Of a DNA stretch of 64,000 nucleotides, positions 41,943 to 50,363 are shown piece by piece. How positions within the stretch are numbered: position 1 is the stretch's first letter; the number at the start of each line of letters is the position of its first letter. The position numbers and the translations under genes were made by a program. The notes below the pieces were generated by a model. The model did no database searches. It was given only the letters and a program-made list of their open reading frames with translations, and was not told where the DNA came from. Source of the DNA: Kitasatospora aureofaciens (GTDB lineage: Bacteria > Actinomycetota > Actinomycetes > Streptomycetales > Streptomycetaceae); NCBI RefSeq assembly GCF_001188955.3, contig NZ_JPRF03000015.1:1-64000 (forward strand), read 5' to 3'.

Positions 41943-42016
41943 GCGCCGCTAGCTCAGTTGGTTAGAGCAGCTGACTCTTAATCAGCGGGTCCGGGGTTCG
42001 AGTCCCTGGCGGCGCA
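41943..42016 (+). tRNA. tRNA-Lys (anticodon CTT), copy 3
   Basis: The 74-nt body is identical to copies 1, 2 and 4. The upstream CAGCAG is shared with copies 1 and 2, but the downstream sequence and terminator differ. A TACTGT -10-like box lies about 21 bp upstream. Confidence 0.98.
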
Positions 42017-42027
42017 CATGGCAAGGT

Positions 42028-42066
42028 CTCAGGCCGTCCACTCCGGTGGGCGGCCTGAGGCGTTTC
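42028..42066 (+). terminator. terminator of tRNA-Lys copy 3
   Basis: The stem CTCAGGCCG(T)CCAC against GTGG(G)CGGCCTGAG closes a short TCCG loop and is followed by GCGTTTCC. Confidence 0.85.
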
Positions 42067-42088
42067 CGAGGTGGGTAGGCCTCGGGTC

Positions 42089-42769
42089 GTGACTCCGTAC
42101 CAGAGCCCCTCGCCGGGCGACAGCCGACCGCTGGCCGAGGAACTGCTGCTGCTCTGCGCCGAACCGACGCGCGGACTGCTGCGGATCCCCGGCACCACCT
42201 TCCCCACCGCGATCACGGGAGCCGTGCTCGCCGAACTGCAGCTCCGCGGCGCGATCACCGTCGAGGGCCGCCGGATCACCGGCTTCCATCCGCTGGGCGA
42301 CCACGACGAGCTCGCCGCCCGGGTGCTGGCCGAACTGGAACGAGCGGGCAAGAACCAGCACCGGGCCACCCTGGACCACGTGCTCCGCAGGGTGCCGCAC
42401 CGCACCGACCCCCAGTACTACCTGGACCGGCTGACCGGGCAGGGCGTGCTCACCGTCCGGACCCACCGCTTCCTCGGGCTGCCCTACCGCCGCTGGACCG
42501 CTGTGCCGCCGGACGCCGGGGCGCTGATCGCCGAGCGGGTCGCGGCGACACTGGCCCGGACCGCCGTCTCCGGCCCCACCAGCCCCGCGGAGGAGCGGGA
42601 CCACCAGCTGGCCGGCCTGATCGGCGCGGTCCGGCTGGAGTACCGGATCTACCGGGGAACGGCGGGCACCCCGACCCGGCGCGCGGTGCGACGGCTGAGC
42701 CGGAGCCTGCCGGTCGCCCACGCCGTGAAGCAGGCGGTGGCGCGGCGGACGGCGGCGGCGAGCGGGTGA
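42089..42769 (+). CDS. GOLPH3/GPP34 family phosphoprotein
   Basis: 226 residues forming one all-helical GPP34 domain: LAEELLLLCAEPTRGLLRIPGTTFPTAITGAVLAELQLRGAITVEGRRI at the N-terminus, followed by the DELAARVLAELERAGKNQHRATLDHVLRRVP block and a C-terminal HQLAGLIGAVRLEYRIYRG. Eukaryotic GOLPH3 binds phosphatidylinositol 4-phosphate at the Golgi. The many Streptomyces paralogues are mostly uncharacterised, and some have been implicated in membrane or aerial growth. The GTG at 42089 is chosen over the GTG at 42071. The gene follows the tRNA-Lys terminator directly, with little room for its own promoter. Confidence 0.85.
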   Translation: MTPYQSPSPGDSRPLAEELLLLCAEPTRGLLRIPGTTFPTAITGAVLAELQLRGAITVEGRRITGFHPLGDHDELAARVLAELERAGKNQHRATLDHVLRRVPHRTDPQYYLDRLTGQGVLTVRTHRFLGLPYRRWTAVPPDAGALIAERVAATLARTAVSGPTSPAEERDHQLAGLIGAVRLEYRIYRGTAGTPTRRAVRRLSRSLPVAHAVKQAVARRTAAASG

Positions 42770-42846
42770 CGTGACGGCCCGGCCCGTGTGCCGGCGCGTG
42801 TGGGTCCCGGCTCGTGGTTCGGCCCGTGGGGGCGTCGGCTCGTGCC

Positions 42847-43803
42847 TCAGCTCGTGTCGAGGACGGCGGAGGCCACCGCGTCGGGGCGGTCGAACATCAC
42901 CAGGTGCCCGGCCGGCGCCGTGGTCCGGTAGTCGGCCCCGAGCAGCGTCGCCAGTTCCCGCTGCCGGGCCAGCCAGGACTCGGTGCGGCCGGTCCGGCAG
43001 CCGTCGTCGGCGGCCAGCACGGTGACCGGCAGGTCCTCGGGCAGCGGCCGGGTCCGCCGCAGCTCGTCCAGCTCGGCGGCCACGTCCAGGTAGCGCCCGT
43101 TCTCCCGCAACAGGGCGCGCAGCGCCCGGCCGGTGCGGTAGCAGTGCCGGACCAGCGGCGCAGGGGCGAGGTCCTCGCGGCGGACGGTGGACAGCCGGGC
43201 GGTCACCCGGCGGGCGGTCGGGCCGAGCAGGTAGGGCACGGCGAGGGCGGTCGCGGCGCCCGCCAGCGCCCGGGCCGCCCGGTCGCGCGCCGCGGGCGCC
43301 GGGTACGGGCGGGGCTCCGGTTCGACGCTGCCGTCGACCAGGACCAGCCTGGCGGTCCGGTCGGGGTGCAGCCGGGCGAAGGCCTCCACGTGGAAGCCCG
43401 CGAGCGAGTGGCCGACCAGGGTGCAGGGCCCGCCCAGCCCCAGGCCGTCCAGCACCGCGCGGATCCGCTCGGCCTCCCCGGCCGCCGTCGGCGCGGGGCG
43501 CCCGGTCGCGGGCTCGGCGGCGCTCAGCCCGTAGCCGGGCCGGTCGAAGCGGACGACGGTGCGGTAGGGGGCGAGGAAGGGGACGACGAGGTCCCAGTCG
43601 AACCAGCTGCTGCCCAGACCGCCGGTGAGCAGGCAGACCGGGCCGCTGCCCTCGGTGCGGACGTGCAGCGGGACGCCGTCGATGCGCAGGAAACCCACCC
43701 CGGTGCCGGAGCCGGTGGCGAACAGTTGGGCGCCGACCAGCCAGGGTCCGAGCCGGCGTACGGTCGTCCGCTCGCGGTGGTGCCAGAGGTGGGGGCTGGG
43801 CAC
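42847..43803 (-). CDS. alpha/beta hydrolase
   Basis: 318 residues from a GTG at 43803. The first 35 residues look like a short N-terminal extension with one weakly hydrophobic stretch. The hydrolase core begins with VPLHVRTEGSGPVCLLTGGLGSSWFDWDLV (oxyanion loop), then VVRFDRPGYGLS, the nucleophile elbow TLVGHSLAG with Ser near residue 127, an Asp candidate in VTVLAADDG, and the catalytic His in APAGHLVMFDRP. All three triad elements are visible. The substrate is unknown. It is convergent with the GPP34 gene and close to tRNA-Lys copy 4. Confidence 0.88.
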   Translation of the reverse strand: MPSPHLWHHRERTTVRRLGPWLVGAQLFATGSGTGVGFLRIDGVPLHVRTEGSGPVCLLTGGLGSSWFDWDLVVPFLAPYRTVVRFDRPGYGLSAAEPATGRPAPTAAGEAERIRAVLDGLGLGGPCTLVGHSLAGFHVEAFARLHPDRTARLVLVDGSVEPEPRPYPAPAARDRAARALAGAATALAVPYLLGPTARRVTARLSTVRREDLAPAPLVRHCYRTGRALRALLRENGRYLDVAAELDELRRTRPLPEDLPVTVLAADDGCRTGRTESWLARQRELATLLGADYRTTAPAGHLVMFDRPDAVASAVLDTS

Positions 43804-43928
43804 GCTTCCACCCTAGCCGCCGGCCGAACTCCCCCCAAATGGGAGGAAACGGGCGCCCGGAGTGCCGGGTGGGGCCGCCGCGGTTCGAGGCACCCTCCGG
43901 GACCGTGTATTGTTTTCCAGGTCAGCAA

Positions 43929-44002
43929 GCGCCGCTAGCTCAGTTGGTTAGAGCAGCTGACTCTTAATCAGCGGGTCCGGGGTTCGAGTCCCTGGCGGCG
44001 CA
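43929..44002 (+). tRNA. tRNA-Lys (anticodon CTT), copy 4
   Basis: The 74-nt body is identical to the other three copies. The upstream flank differs by one base (CAGCAA). A TATTGT -10-like box lies about 20 bp upstream. Confidence 0.98.
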
Positions 44003-44011
44003 CAGACAGTT

Positions 44012-44050
44012 GGGGAGCCTCTCGCAATAGCGAGGGGCTCCCCGATTTTT
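44012..44050 (+). terminator. terminator of tRNA-Lys copy 4
   Basis: The stem GGGGAGCCTCTCG against CGAGGGGCTCCCC is followed by GATTTTTT, the best T-tract in the window. Confidence 0.95.
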
Positions 44051-44225
44051 TGGCCTTTGATGTCCGTTTTATGTGTGATGTCGGTCTCGATTGCCGTTCC
44101 GCTGGAGCCATTGGGCCCGCCCTGCTCGTCCAGGGCAGTAAACCGGAATCGGGACAAAGGTCCCCTACCGCCGATGTCCCCGTCTGTGCAGGCTGGCCCG
44201 GTCCGCCCGCAGGAAAGGCCGCGCC

Positions 44226-46670
44226 TTGTTCCGAAACGCCCAGAGCGGCCGGCCGCCGATCGGCCTCCGGCCGGTCAAGCGACTCAAGCGCTCCACCACC
44301 ACGGCGCCCGGCGGCGGGAAGCCGCGCCGCCCCAGGCGCACCGGCTGGCGCCGGCTGATACCCACCTGGCGAATGACCCTGCTGGGCTTCGCCGCCGCAC
44401 TGCTCCTCGGCGTCGGGCTGTTCGCGCTGGGGGTCGCGCTGGTGAAGGTCCCGGACGCGCACGCCGCCGCGATGGCCCAGAGCAACACCTGGCTGTACGC
44501 CGACGGCTCGGTGATCACCCGCACCGGCCAGACCAACCGGCAGAACGTCGGCCTGGACAAGGTCTCCCCCGCCGCCCAGCACGCCGCGCTGGCCGCCGAG
44601 GACCGCAACTTCTACAACGAGGGCGCCGTCAACGTCCAGGGCCTGGTCCGGGCCGCTCTCAACACCGCCAAGGGCGAGGGCACCCAGGGCGGCTCCACGA
44701 TCACCCAGCAGTACGTGAAGAACACGTACCTGGACCAGAAGCAGTCGATCACCCGCAAGGTGAAGGAACTCTTCATCTCGATCAAGGTGGACGCCACCGA
44801 GAGCAAGGACGACGTCCTCTCCGGCTACCTCAACACCTCCTACTACGGTCGCGGCGCGTACGGCATCCAGGCCGCCGCCCAGGCGTACTTCGGCGTCGAC
44901 GCCTCCGCGCTCAACCCGGCCCAGGGCGCCTACCTGGCCACCCTGCTGAACGCCCCGAGCGCGTACGACGTGGCCACCGCGACCCCGGCGGGCAAGCAGA
45001 ACGCCGTCAACCGCTGGAACTACGTCATGGACGGCATGGTCAAGGAGGGCTGGCTCTCCGCCGACGAGCGGTCCAGGACCACCTTCCCGGACGTCAAGGA
45101 CCCACAGCCCAACCCGGGGCTGTCCGGCCAGTCCGGCTACCTGGTGGACGCGGCCACCCAGTACCTCACCTCCAACGACGTCATCAGCGAGACCGAGCTG
45201 GCCAAGGGCGGCTACACGATCAAGCTGAGCATCGACCCGAACCGCCAGCAGGCCCTGCAGGACGCCGTCCAGGCGCAGCTGCACGACACCCTGAACCCGG
45301 ACAAGCGGAAGAAGGACGCGGCCGCCCAGGCCGGCGCCGTCTCGGTGGACCCGAAGACCGGCGCGGTCGTCGCCCTGTACGGCGGCGTCGACTACGTGAA
45401 GCACTACGTCGACAACGCCACCCGGCGCGACTACCAGGCCGGTTCGACCTTCAAGGCGATCGCCCTGGCCGCCGCCTTCGAGAACAACGCCAAGACCCAG
45501 GACGGCCGGACCGTCACCCCGCACACGATCTACGACGGCACCAGCGGCCGCAAGGTCCGCGGCGGCAAGGGCACCCCGTACGCGCCGCCGAACGAGGGTG
45601 ACAGGAGCTACGGCCAGATCAGCCTCCAGCAGGCCACCGACTGGTCGGTCAACTCGGCCTTCGCCCAGCTCGCCCAGGACACCGGGCTGCAGAAGGTCAA
45701 GGACACCGGCATCGCGCTGGGCCTGCCCGGCAACACCCCCGGGCTGGACCCGGTGCCCTCCATCCCGCTGGGCGCGGCCACCCCGAGCGTGTTCGACATG
45801 GCCGGGGTGTACGCCACCCTGGACAACGGCGGCAAGCAGATCACCCCGTGGCTGGTGCAGTCGGTGGACCGCGGCGGCGAGTCCGTGGCACTGCCCGCGC
45901 ACAAGACCACCCAGGCGATCAGCGCGGACACCGCCAACCAGGTCACCTCGATGCTCCAGGGCGTGGTGAGCGACCCGGGCGGCACCGGCTGGCGGGCGAA
46001 GGCGCTGGGCCGTCCGGCGGCGGGCAAGACCGGCACCACCGACGACCAGAAGTCCGTCTGGTTCGTCGGCTACACTCCCGAGCTGGTCACCTCGGTCGCG
46101 CTGTTCGGCCAGGACCCGGGCACCGGCGCCCAGGTCAGCCTGAGCGGCGTCGGCGGGATCGACGGCGCGGCGGGCGGCCAGTACCCGGCCCAGATCTGGA
46201 CCAGCTACATGAAGGCCGCCCTCAAGGGCCAGCCGGTGAGCGACTTCCCGACCCCGGCGGACGGCGAGGACTCCTCGGGCGCCACCGACCTGCCGACCGT
46301 CCCGAGCACGCCGAGCAGCACCCCGTCGACCGGCAGCGCCACGCCGAGCACCGGCACGGGCGGCCAGCAGGGCAACAGCTCCGGCGCGAACTCCTCGGGC
46401 GGCTCGGGCTCGGGTTCCGGCTCGGGTTCCGGTTCCGGCTCCGGCTCGGGTTCCGGCTCCGGGTCCGGGTCCGGTGCCGGCGGGAACGGCACCGGGACGA
46501 CCACCGACCAGGGCGGTCAGCCCACCACCCAGCCCACCTCGCGGCCCACCGGCCGGCCGACCTCCCGGCCGACGCCGACCACCCAGCCGACCACCGGCCC
46601 CACCGGTCAGCCGACCACCCAGCCCACCGGCGGGACGGACGCGCTCACGGGGGCCGGGGCCGGGGGCTGA
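44226..46670 (+). CDS. class A penicillin-binding protein (bifunctional transglycosylase/transpeptidase)
   Basis: 814 residues. A basic cytoplasmic tail and one membrane anchor (about 50-75) lead to a GT51 glycosyltransferase domain with EDRNFY (catalytic Glu125) and GGSTITQQYVKN. The transpeptidase domain follows, with nucleophile Ser407 in GSTFK, S-V-N at 474-476 and K-T-G at 601-603. It polymerises and cross-links peptidoglycan outside the membrane. The last 140 residues are an unstructured tail: Ser/Thr/Pro, then a run of Gly-Ser dipeptides (about 726-751), then Thr-Pro-rich. The TTG at 44226 has AGGAAAGG upstream. It is transcribed alone after tRNA-Lys copy 4. Confidence 0.93.
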   Translation: MFRNAQSGRPPIGLRPVKRLKRSTTTAPGGGKPRRPRRTGWRRLIPTWRMTLLGFAAALLLGVGLFALGVALVKVPDAHAAAMAQSNTWLYADGSVITRTGQTNRQNVGLDKVSPAAQHAALAAEDRNFYNEGAVNVQGLVRAALNTAKGEGTQGGSTITQQYVKNTYLDQKQSITRKVKELFISIKVDATESKDDVLSGYLNTSYYGRGAYGIQAAAQAYFGVDASALNPAQGAYLATLLNAPSAYDVATATPAGKQNAVNRWNYVMDGMVKEGWLSADERSRTTFPDVKDPQPNPGLSGQSGYLVDAATQYLTSNDVISETELAKGGYTIKLSIDPNRQQALQDAVQAQLHDTLNPDKRKKDAAAQAGAVSVDPKTGAVVALYGGVDYVKHYVDNATRRDYQAGSTFKAIALAAAFENNAKTQDGRTVTPHTIYDGTSGRKVRGGKGTPYAPPNEGDRSYGQISLQQATDWSVNSAFAQLAQDTGLQKVKDTGIALGLPGNTPGLDPVPSIPLGAATPSVFDMAGVYATLDNGGKQITPWLVQSVDRGGESVALPAHKTTQAISADTANQVTSMLQGVVSDPGGTGWRAKALGRPAAGKTGTTDDQKSVWFVGYTPELVTSVALFGQDPGTGAQVSLSGVGGIDGAAGGQYPAQIWTSYMKAALKGQPVSDFPTPADGEDSSGATDLPTVPSTPSSTPSTGSATPSTGTGGQQGNSSGANSSGGSGSGSGSGSGSGSGSGSGSGSGSGAGGNGTGTTTDQGGQPTTQPTSRPTGRPTSRPTPTTQPTTGPTGQPTTQPTGGTDALTGAGAGG
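46401..46478 (+). repeat. in-frame (Gly-Ser)n coding repeat
   Basis: Degenerate hexamers of the form GGCTCG/GGTTCC encode an alternating Gly-Ser run in the penicillin-binding protein tail. Its length is likely to vary between strains. Confidence 0.8.
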
Positions 46671-46718
46671 TCGCCCCTCCCGGCGACGTCGTTCCATGCG
46701 AGCCGGATCACCGACACG

Positions 46719-46802
46719 GGTCGGTGGTCCGGCCCGTGTCCGTGTCGGTGGTCCGGCCCGTGCGCGTGTCCGGCCCGTGCGCGTGTCTGGCCCGTGTCGG
46801 TC
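46719..46802. repeat. 24-bp and 17-bp direct repeats downstream of the PBP gene
   Basis: Units containing TCGGTGGTCCGGCCCGTG recur at a 24-bp period and then decay to 17-bp units (GTGTCCGGCCCGTGCGC). They lie in the 219-bp gap before the EamA gene. Function unknown. Confidence 0.7.
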
Positions 46803-46889
46803 ATCGCGCCGTTGCGGACAGTTGAGACCAGGACCAAATGCCGAAATGGCGCCTTACCGAAGCATCGGTGCGGCTGCCACAATGCGCCA

Positions 46890-47999
46890 GTGCACAGATC
46901 AACGGCCTCGCCCACCCACCCTTCGGGCAGAACCCTCGGCCTCGGCCTCGCTCTGGTCTCGGCCTTCGCGTTCGGCGGCTCCGGTACCGCGGCCAAGCCG
47001 CTGATCGAGGCCGGGCTCTCCCCCCTGCACGTGGTCTGGCTCCGGGTGACCGGGGCGGCCGTGGCCCTGCTGCCGATCGCCTACCGGCACCGGGACGCCG
47101 TCCTGCGCCGCCCCGGCCTGCTGCTCGGCTTCGGCCTGCTCGCCGTGGCCGGCGTCCAGGCCTGCTACTTCGCCGCGATCTCCCGCATCCCGGTCGGGGT
47201 CGCCCTGCTCATCGAGTACCTCGGGCCGCCGCTGCTGATCGGCTACGTCAGGTTCGTGCAGCGCAGGCCGATCTCCCGCGGCGCGGCCATCGGCGCGGGC
47301 GTCGCGGTGGCCGGCCTGGCCTGTGTGGTGGAGGTCTGGAACGGCCTCAGCTTCGACGCGCTGGGCGTGCTGTTCGCCCTCGGTGCGGCCTTCTGCCAGG
47401 TCGGCTACTTCCTGCTGGCCGACGCCGGCCGCCGCGGCGACCGCCCGGTCGACCCGCTGGCCGTCAGTGCGTTCGGGCTGCTGATCGGCGCCGTCCTGCT
47501 CACCGTGTTCACCCGGCCCTGGCAGGCCGACTGGAGCCTGCTCGGCGGGTCCGTGGTGATGAACGGGCACACCCTGCCCGCCCTGCTCCCGGCCGCCTGG
47601 ATGGTGCTGATCGCGACCGTGCTCGCCTACCTGACCGGCGTGGTCTCCGTCGGCTACCTCTCGCCGCCGGTCGCCGGGGTGGTGGCCAACCTGGAGGCCG
47701 TGGTCGCCACCGTGCTGGCCTGGGTCCTGCTCGGCGAGCACCTGGGGCTGCCGCAGGTCACGGGCGGTCTGCTGGTGCTGGCGGGCGCGTTCGCGGCGCA
47801 GACCAGCAAGCCGCCGACGGTCGAGGCGGGGGCTGGAGCTGGAGCTGAGGTGGGCGCGGGTTCCGCTGCGGGTGCTGCCGGGAGCTCCGTTCCTTCCGGA
47901 GCCACCGCTTCCCGTGCCGCAGTGGCGGCCCGGGAGCGGGTGGCCGCCGCCGACCGCGGGGTCAGCGGCCGGTCCAGCCGAACCAGTCGAGGTGACTGA
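46890..47999 (+). CDS. EamA-family (DMT) transporter
   Basis: 369 residues from a GTG at 46890. Ten hydrophobic segments are arranged as two EamA repeats (GLGLALVSAFAFGGSGTAAKPLIEAGLSPLHVVWLRV opens the first; the second ends ANLEAVVATVLAWVLLGEHLGLPQVTGGLLVLAG). This family exports metabolites such as amino acids, or nucleotide-sugars in eukaryotes. The substrate here is unknown. The C-terminal 50 residues are an Ala/Gly/Arg-rich cytoplasmic tail that overlaps the signal peptidase gene on the other strand by 38 bp, so the tail may be a read-through of a degenerate end. Confidence 0.9.
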   Translation: MHRSTASPTHPSGRTLGLGLALVSAFAFGGSGTAAKPLIEAGLSPLHVVWLRVTGAAVALLPIAYRHRDAVLRRPGLLLGFGLLAVAGVQACYFAAISRIPVGVALLIEYLGPPLLIGYVRFVQRRPISRGAAIGAGVAVAGLACVVEVWNGLSFDALGVLFALGAAFCQVGYFLLADAGRRGDRPVDPLAVSAFGLLIGAVLLTVFTRPWQADWSLLGGSVVMNGHTLPALLPAAWMVLIATVLAYLTGVVSVGYLSPPVAGVVANLEAVVATVLAWVLLGEHLGLPQVTGGLLVLAGAFAAQTSKPPTVEAGAGAGAEVGAGSAAGAAGSSVPSGATASRAAVAARERVAAADRGVSGRSSRTSRGD

Positions 48000-48849
48000 C
48001 CGGCCACACCACGGCCGACACCGGGCCGACCACGTTGCCCACCGGCACGGCGCCGCCACCCGGGCCCTGCCGGTGCCAGCGGGAGTCCGCCGAGTCGCTG
48101 CGGTGGTCGCCCTCGACCCAGACGTAGCCCGAGGGGACGTTCACCGGGCCGAAGTCCATGCCCGCGCAGGAGTCGTCGCCGGGGTGCAGGTACGGCTCGT
48201 CGACCTTCTTGCCGTCGACGGTCAGCGTGGTGCCCGCGCACTGGACGGTCTGGCCGCCGGTCGCGATCACCCGCTTGACCAGGTAGTTGTCGTCCTTCGG
48301 CGGCACCAGCCCGACGAAGCTCAGCACCGAGCTCACGGCGTTGGTGATCGGATTCGAGTCGACCGGCTGCGGCGGCAGCCAGTTCCCGGGGTCCTTGAAC
48401 ACCACTGGCTGCCCCTGCTGGGGCGTCCAGCCGGTCAACGGCGCGAGCTTGTTCACGCCGACCCGGTCGCCGACCCGCAGGGTGTTCTCCATCGACCCGG
48501 ACGGGATGGTGAAGACCTGGAACAGGCAGGTCTTGATCAGCAGCGCGACCACCAGTCCGACCGCCGCCATCGCCGGCAGCTCGATCCACCACGGCCGGGG
48601 ACGGCGCCCCGACCGACGGGCCTTGCGTCCGCGCGATCCACCGGCCCGACCGCGGGCCTCGGCCCGGCCCCCGGGCCCGTCCCCCTGGATCCGCCGGCCG
48701 TCCGTACCCTGCCGGGCGTACGGGACCTGCTGGGTGTACGGGGCATAGGGGCCCTGCTGGCCGTACGGGGTGTCCCGGGCGGCTGGTACGCCGGGCTCGG
48801 CGGGTTCGCTGGGAGCACCGCCGGGCGTTTCGGGCAGGTTCACCGCCAT
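47962..48849 (-). CDS. lepB: signal peptidase I
   Basis: 295 residues. A long Gly/Pro/Tyr-rich cytoplasmic N-terminus (about 88 residues) precedes one membrane segment (89-108) and the S26 protease domain. PSGSM gives catalytic Ser119, and LVKRVIA gives the general base Lys192. GYVWVEGDHRSDSADSR is the conserved box E. It removes signal peptides from secreted proteins, several of which are encoded in this window. The C-terminus after box E lacks a clear second membrane helix. GGAGAGGTGGAG precedes the ATG. Streptomycetes usually have several paralogues; this one stands alone. Confidence 0.94.
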   Translation of the reverse strand: MAVNLPETPGGAPSEPAEPGVPAARDTPYGQQGPYAPYTQQVPYARQGTDGRRIQGDGPGGRAEARGRAGGSRGRKARRSGRRPRPWWIELPAMAAVGLVVALLIKTCLFQVFTIPSGSMENTLRVGDRVGVNKLAPLTGWTPQQGQPVVFKDPGNWLPPQPVDSNPITNAVSSVLSFVGLVPPKDDNYLVKRVIATGGQTVQCAGTTLTVDGKKVDEPYLHPGDDSCAGMDFGPVNVPSGYVWVEGDHRSDSADSRWHRQGPGGGAVPVGNVVGPVSAVVWPVSHLDWFGWTGR

Positions 48850-48984
48850 GGTCGCTGCTCCACCTCTCCGGCTGGGGAAAGTTGCACGCTACGCCAACCG
48901 GGGAGCCTCACGAAATCCGGCGTTTAGCCGCGTCCGACATCGCGGTCCGCAGGGTTCCGGTGCCGGGCGCCGTCCTCAGCTCCC

Positions 48985-49320
48985 TCAAGCGCGGGCGATG
49001 GCCTCGTGGTGGCGGATCACCTCGGCGATGATGAAGTTCAGGAACTTCTCCGCGAAGACCGGGTCGAGCTTGGCCCCGGCGGCCAGCTCCCGCAGTCGCT
49101 TGATCTGGTCCCGCTCCCGCGCCGGATCGGCCGGCGGCAGCTTGTGCTCGGCCTTGAGCCGCCCGACCCGCTGGGTCGCCTTGAAACGCTCGGCCAGCAT
49201 GTGGACGACCGCGGCATCGATGTTGTCGATGCTCTCGCGCAGGCTGGTCAGCTCCGCCCGTACCGCGTCGTCGGTCCCCTCGGTCACGTCGGCGTCAGGG
49301 GTCGTGGGCTGGTCCGTCAT
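48985..49320 (-). CDS. aroQ: chorismate mutase, AroQ class
   Basis: 111 residues from the ATG at 49320 (GGAG 9 nt upstream). After 20 acidic residues, the AroQ three-helix domain follows: ELTSLRESIDNIDAAVVHMLAERFKATQRVGRLKAEHKLPPADPARERDQIKRL, with the active-site Arg on helix 1 replaced by the pattern LRESID and the conserved Arg/Lys pair in RVGRLKAEH and RERD. It rearranges chorismate to prephenate, the first step toward Phe and Tyr. Size and sequence match the free-standing monofunctional actinobacterial enzyme. Confidence 0.93.
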   Translation of the reverse strand: MTDQPTTPDADVTEGTDDAVRAELTSLRESIDNIDAAVVHMLAERFKATQRVGRLKAEHKLPPADPARERDQIKRLRELAAGAKLDPVFAEKFLNFIIAEVIRHHEAIARA

Positions 49321-49557
49321 CGGGTCGGCTCCCGGTGTCTGGGGTGGGCGCCCGACCGTACGGCGGCCGGGCTCGGGCCCGGGCAAATCTAACAGGGCAC
49401 CCGGTCCCGACCGGCACCGTTCGGGGGAACCGTCCACCATCCGGACAGCCCGCCGGACCGCCCGGCGCCCGGCTCCGCGACGTGGCTGCCCGTAGGCTGG
49501 TGCGTGCATGACCGGAAGTGACGACTCAGCAGTCCCTCAGCACTGGAGGAACCGATC

Positions 49558-49983
49558 GTGGCAACCACCCGCACCGCCCGCACGGCCTGGGAGGGCGACC
49601 TCCTCCACGGCAAGGGGCAGGTGACCTTCGCCTCCTCCGGGATCGGCGAGTACCCCGTCTCCTGGCCGGCCCGCGCCGAGGAGCCCAACGGCAGGACCAG
49701 CCCCGAGGAACTCATCGCGGCCGCCCACTCCGCCTGCTTCTCGATGGCCCTCAGCAACGGCCTGGCCAAGGCCGGCAACCCGCCCACCAAGCTGGACACC
49801 CGGGCCGACGTCACCTTCCAGCCCGGCACCGGCATCACCGGCATCCACCTGACCGTCACCGGTGAGGTCCCCGGACTGGACGAGGCCGGCTTCGTGAAGG
49901 CCGCCGAGGACGCCAAGGCCAACTGCCCGGTCAGCCAGGCGCTGACCGGCACCACCATCACCCTCACCGCCGAGCTCGCCTGA
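49558..49983 (+). CDS. OsmC-family peroxiredoxin
   Basis: 141 residues, typical for OsmC. The peroxidatic Cys is in LIAAAHSACFSMALSNGLAK near residue 60, and the second Cys is in KANCPVSQALTG near residue 123. The GPVSW/PARAEEPNGRTSPEELI start is canonical. It reduces organic hydroperoxides in the cytoplasm using lipoyl or thiol reductants. The GTG start has GGAGGAA 7 nt upstream. It is divergent from the chorismate mutase gene and followed by a terminator. Confidence 0.95.
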   Translation: MATTRTARTAWEGDLLHGKGQVTFASSGIGEYPVSWPARAEEPNGRTSPEELIAAAHSACFSMALSNGLAKAGNPPTKLDTRADVTFQPGTGITGIHLTVTGEVPGLDEAGFVKAAEDAKANCPVSQALTGTTITLTAELA

Positions 49984-50363
49984 CCGACCGCTGCCTCCGG
50001 CCCGTCCGCCCCCGGCCCGTCCGGGGGCGCACCCCGGCCCCGCCCCGGCGCACGACCAGCGCCCGGGGGCGCGGCTTCGGCGCACGCGCTCCGGTCGCAC
50101 CTCATGTGATGTGCACCGAAGGCGTCTGAACGTTCGCCATGCATGTTCACAAACGGGGCGAATCACCCTGGCGGCGGTCACCGCGCGTTGTGGTCGCGGC
50201 CTATGATCGGCCGAAGCGCCCTGTTCTTCACCCGGGTCCCCGCGCGACAGCGCCCCGCAGCGGACCGACTCCGAGGACCCCGACAGAGTGCGGAGCCGGC
50301 CGCCGGAATCCCGACCGGCCAGGCAGACCATCGTCAAGCGTCAGCAGCGGACGGGAGCATGCC
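49984..50363. other. 380-bp region between osmC-like gene and cdgA-like gene
   Basis: A terminator at 50007-50029, then the leader of the GGDEF-EAL gene. Two TCACC half-sites (near 50164 and 50178) might be part of a BldD site, since cdgA is a BldD target in other streptomycetes, but the spacing is not convincing. Confidence 0.5.
50007..50029 (+). terminator. terminator of the osmC-like gene
   Basis: The 9-bp perfect stem CGCCCCCGG / CCGGGGGCG closes a 5-nt loop, 24 bp after the stop. No T-tract. Confidence 0.65.

Noticed and set aside
50159..50185. BldD operator upstream of the cdgA-like gene
   Set aside because: Two TCACC half-sites are present but in the same orientation and with unsuitable spacing, so it is noted only as a possibility.
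50139..50363. N-terminal 75-residue extension of the GGDEF-EAL protein
   Set aside because: The sequence is Arg/Pro noise, and GGGAG seven bases before GTG 50364 marks a better start.
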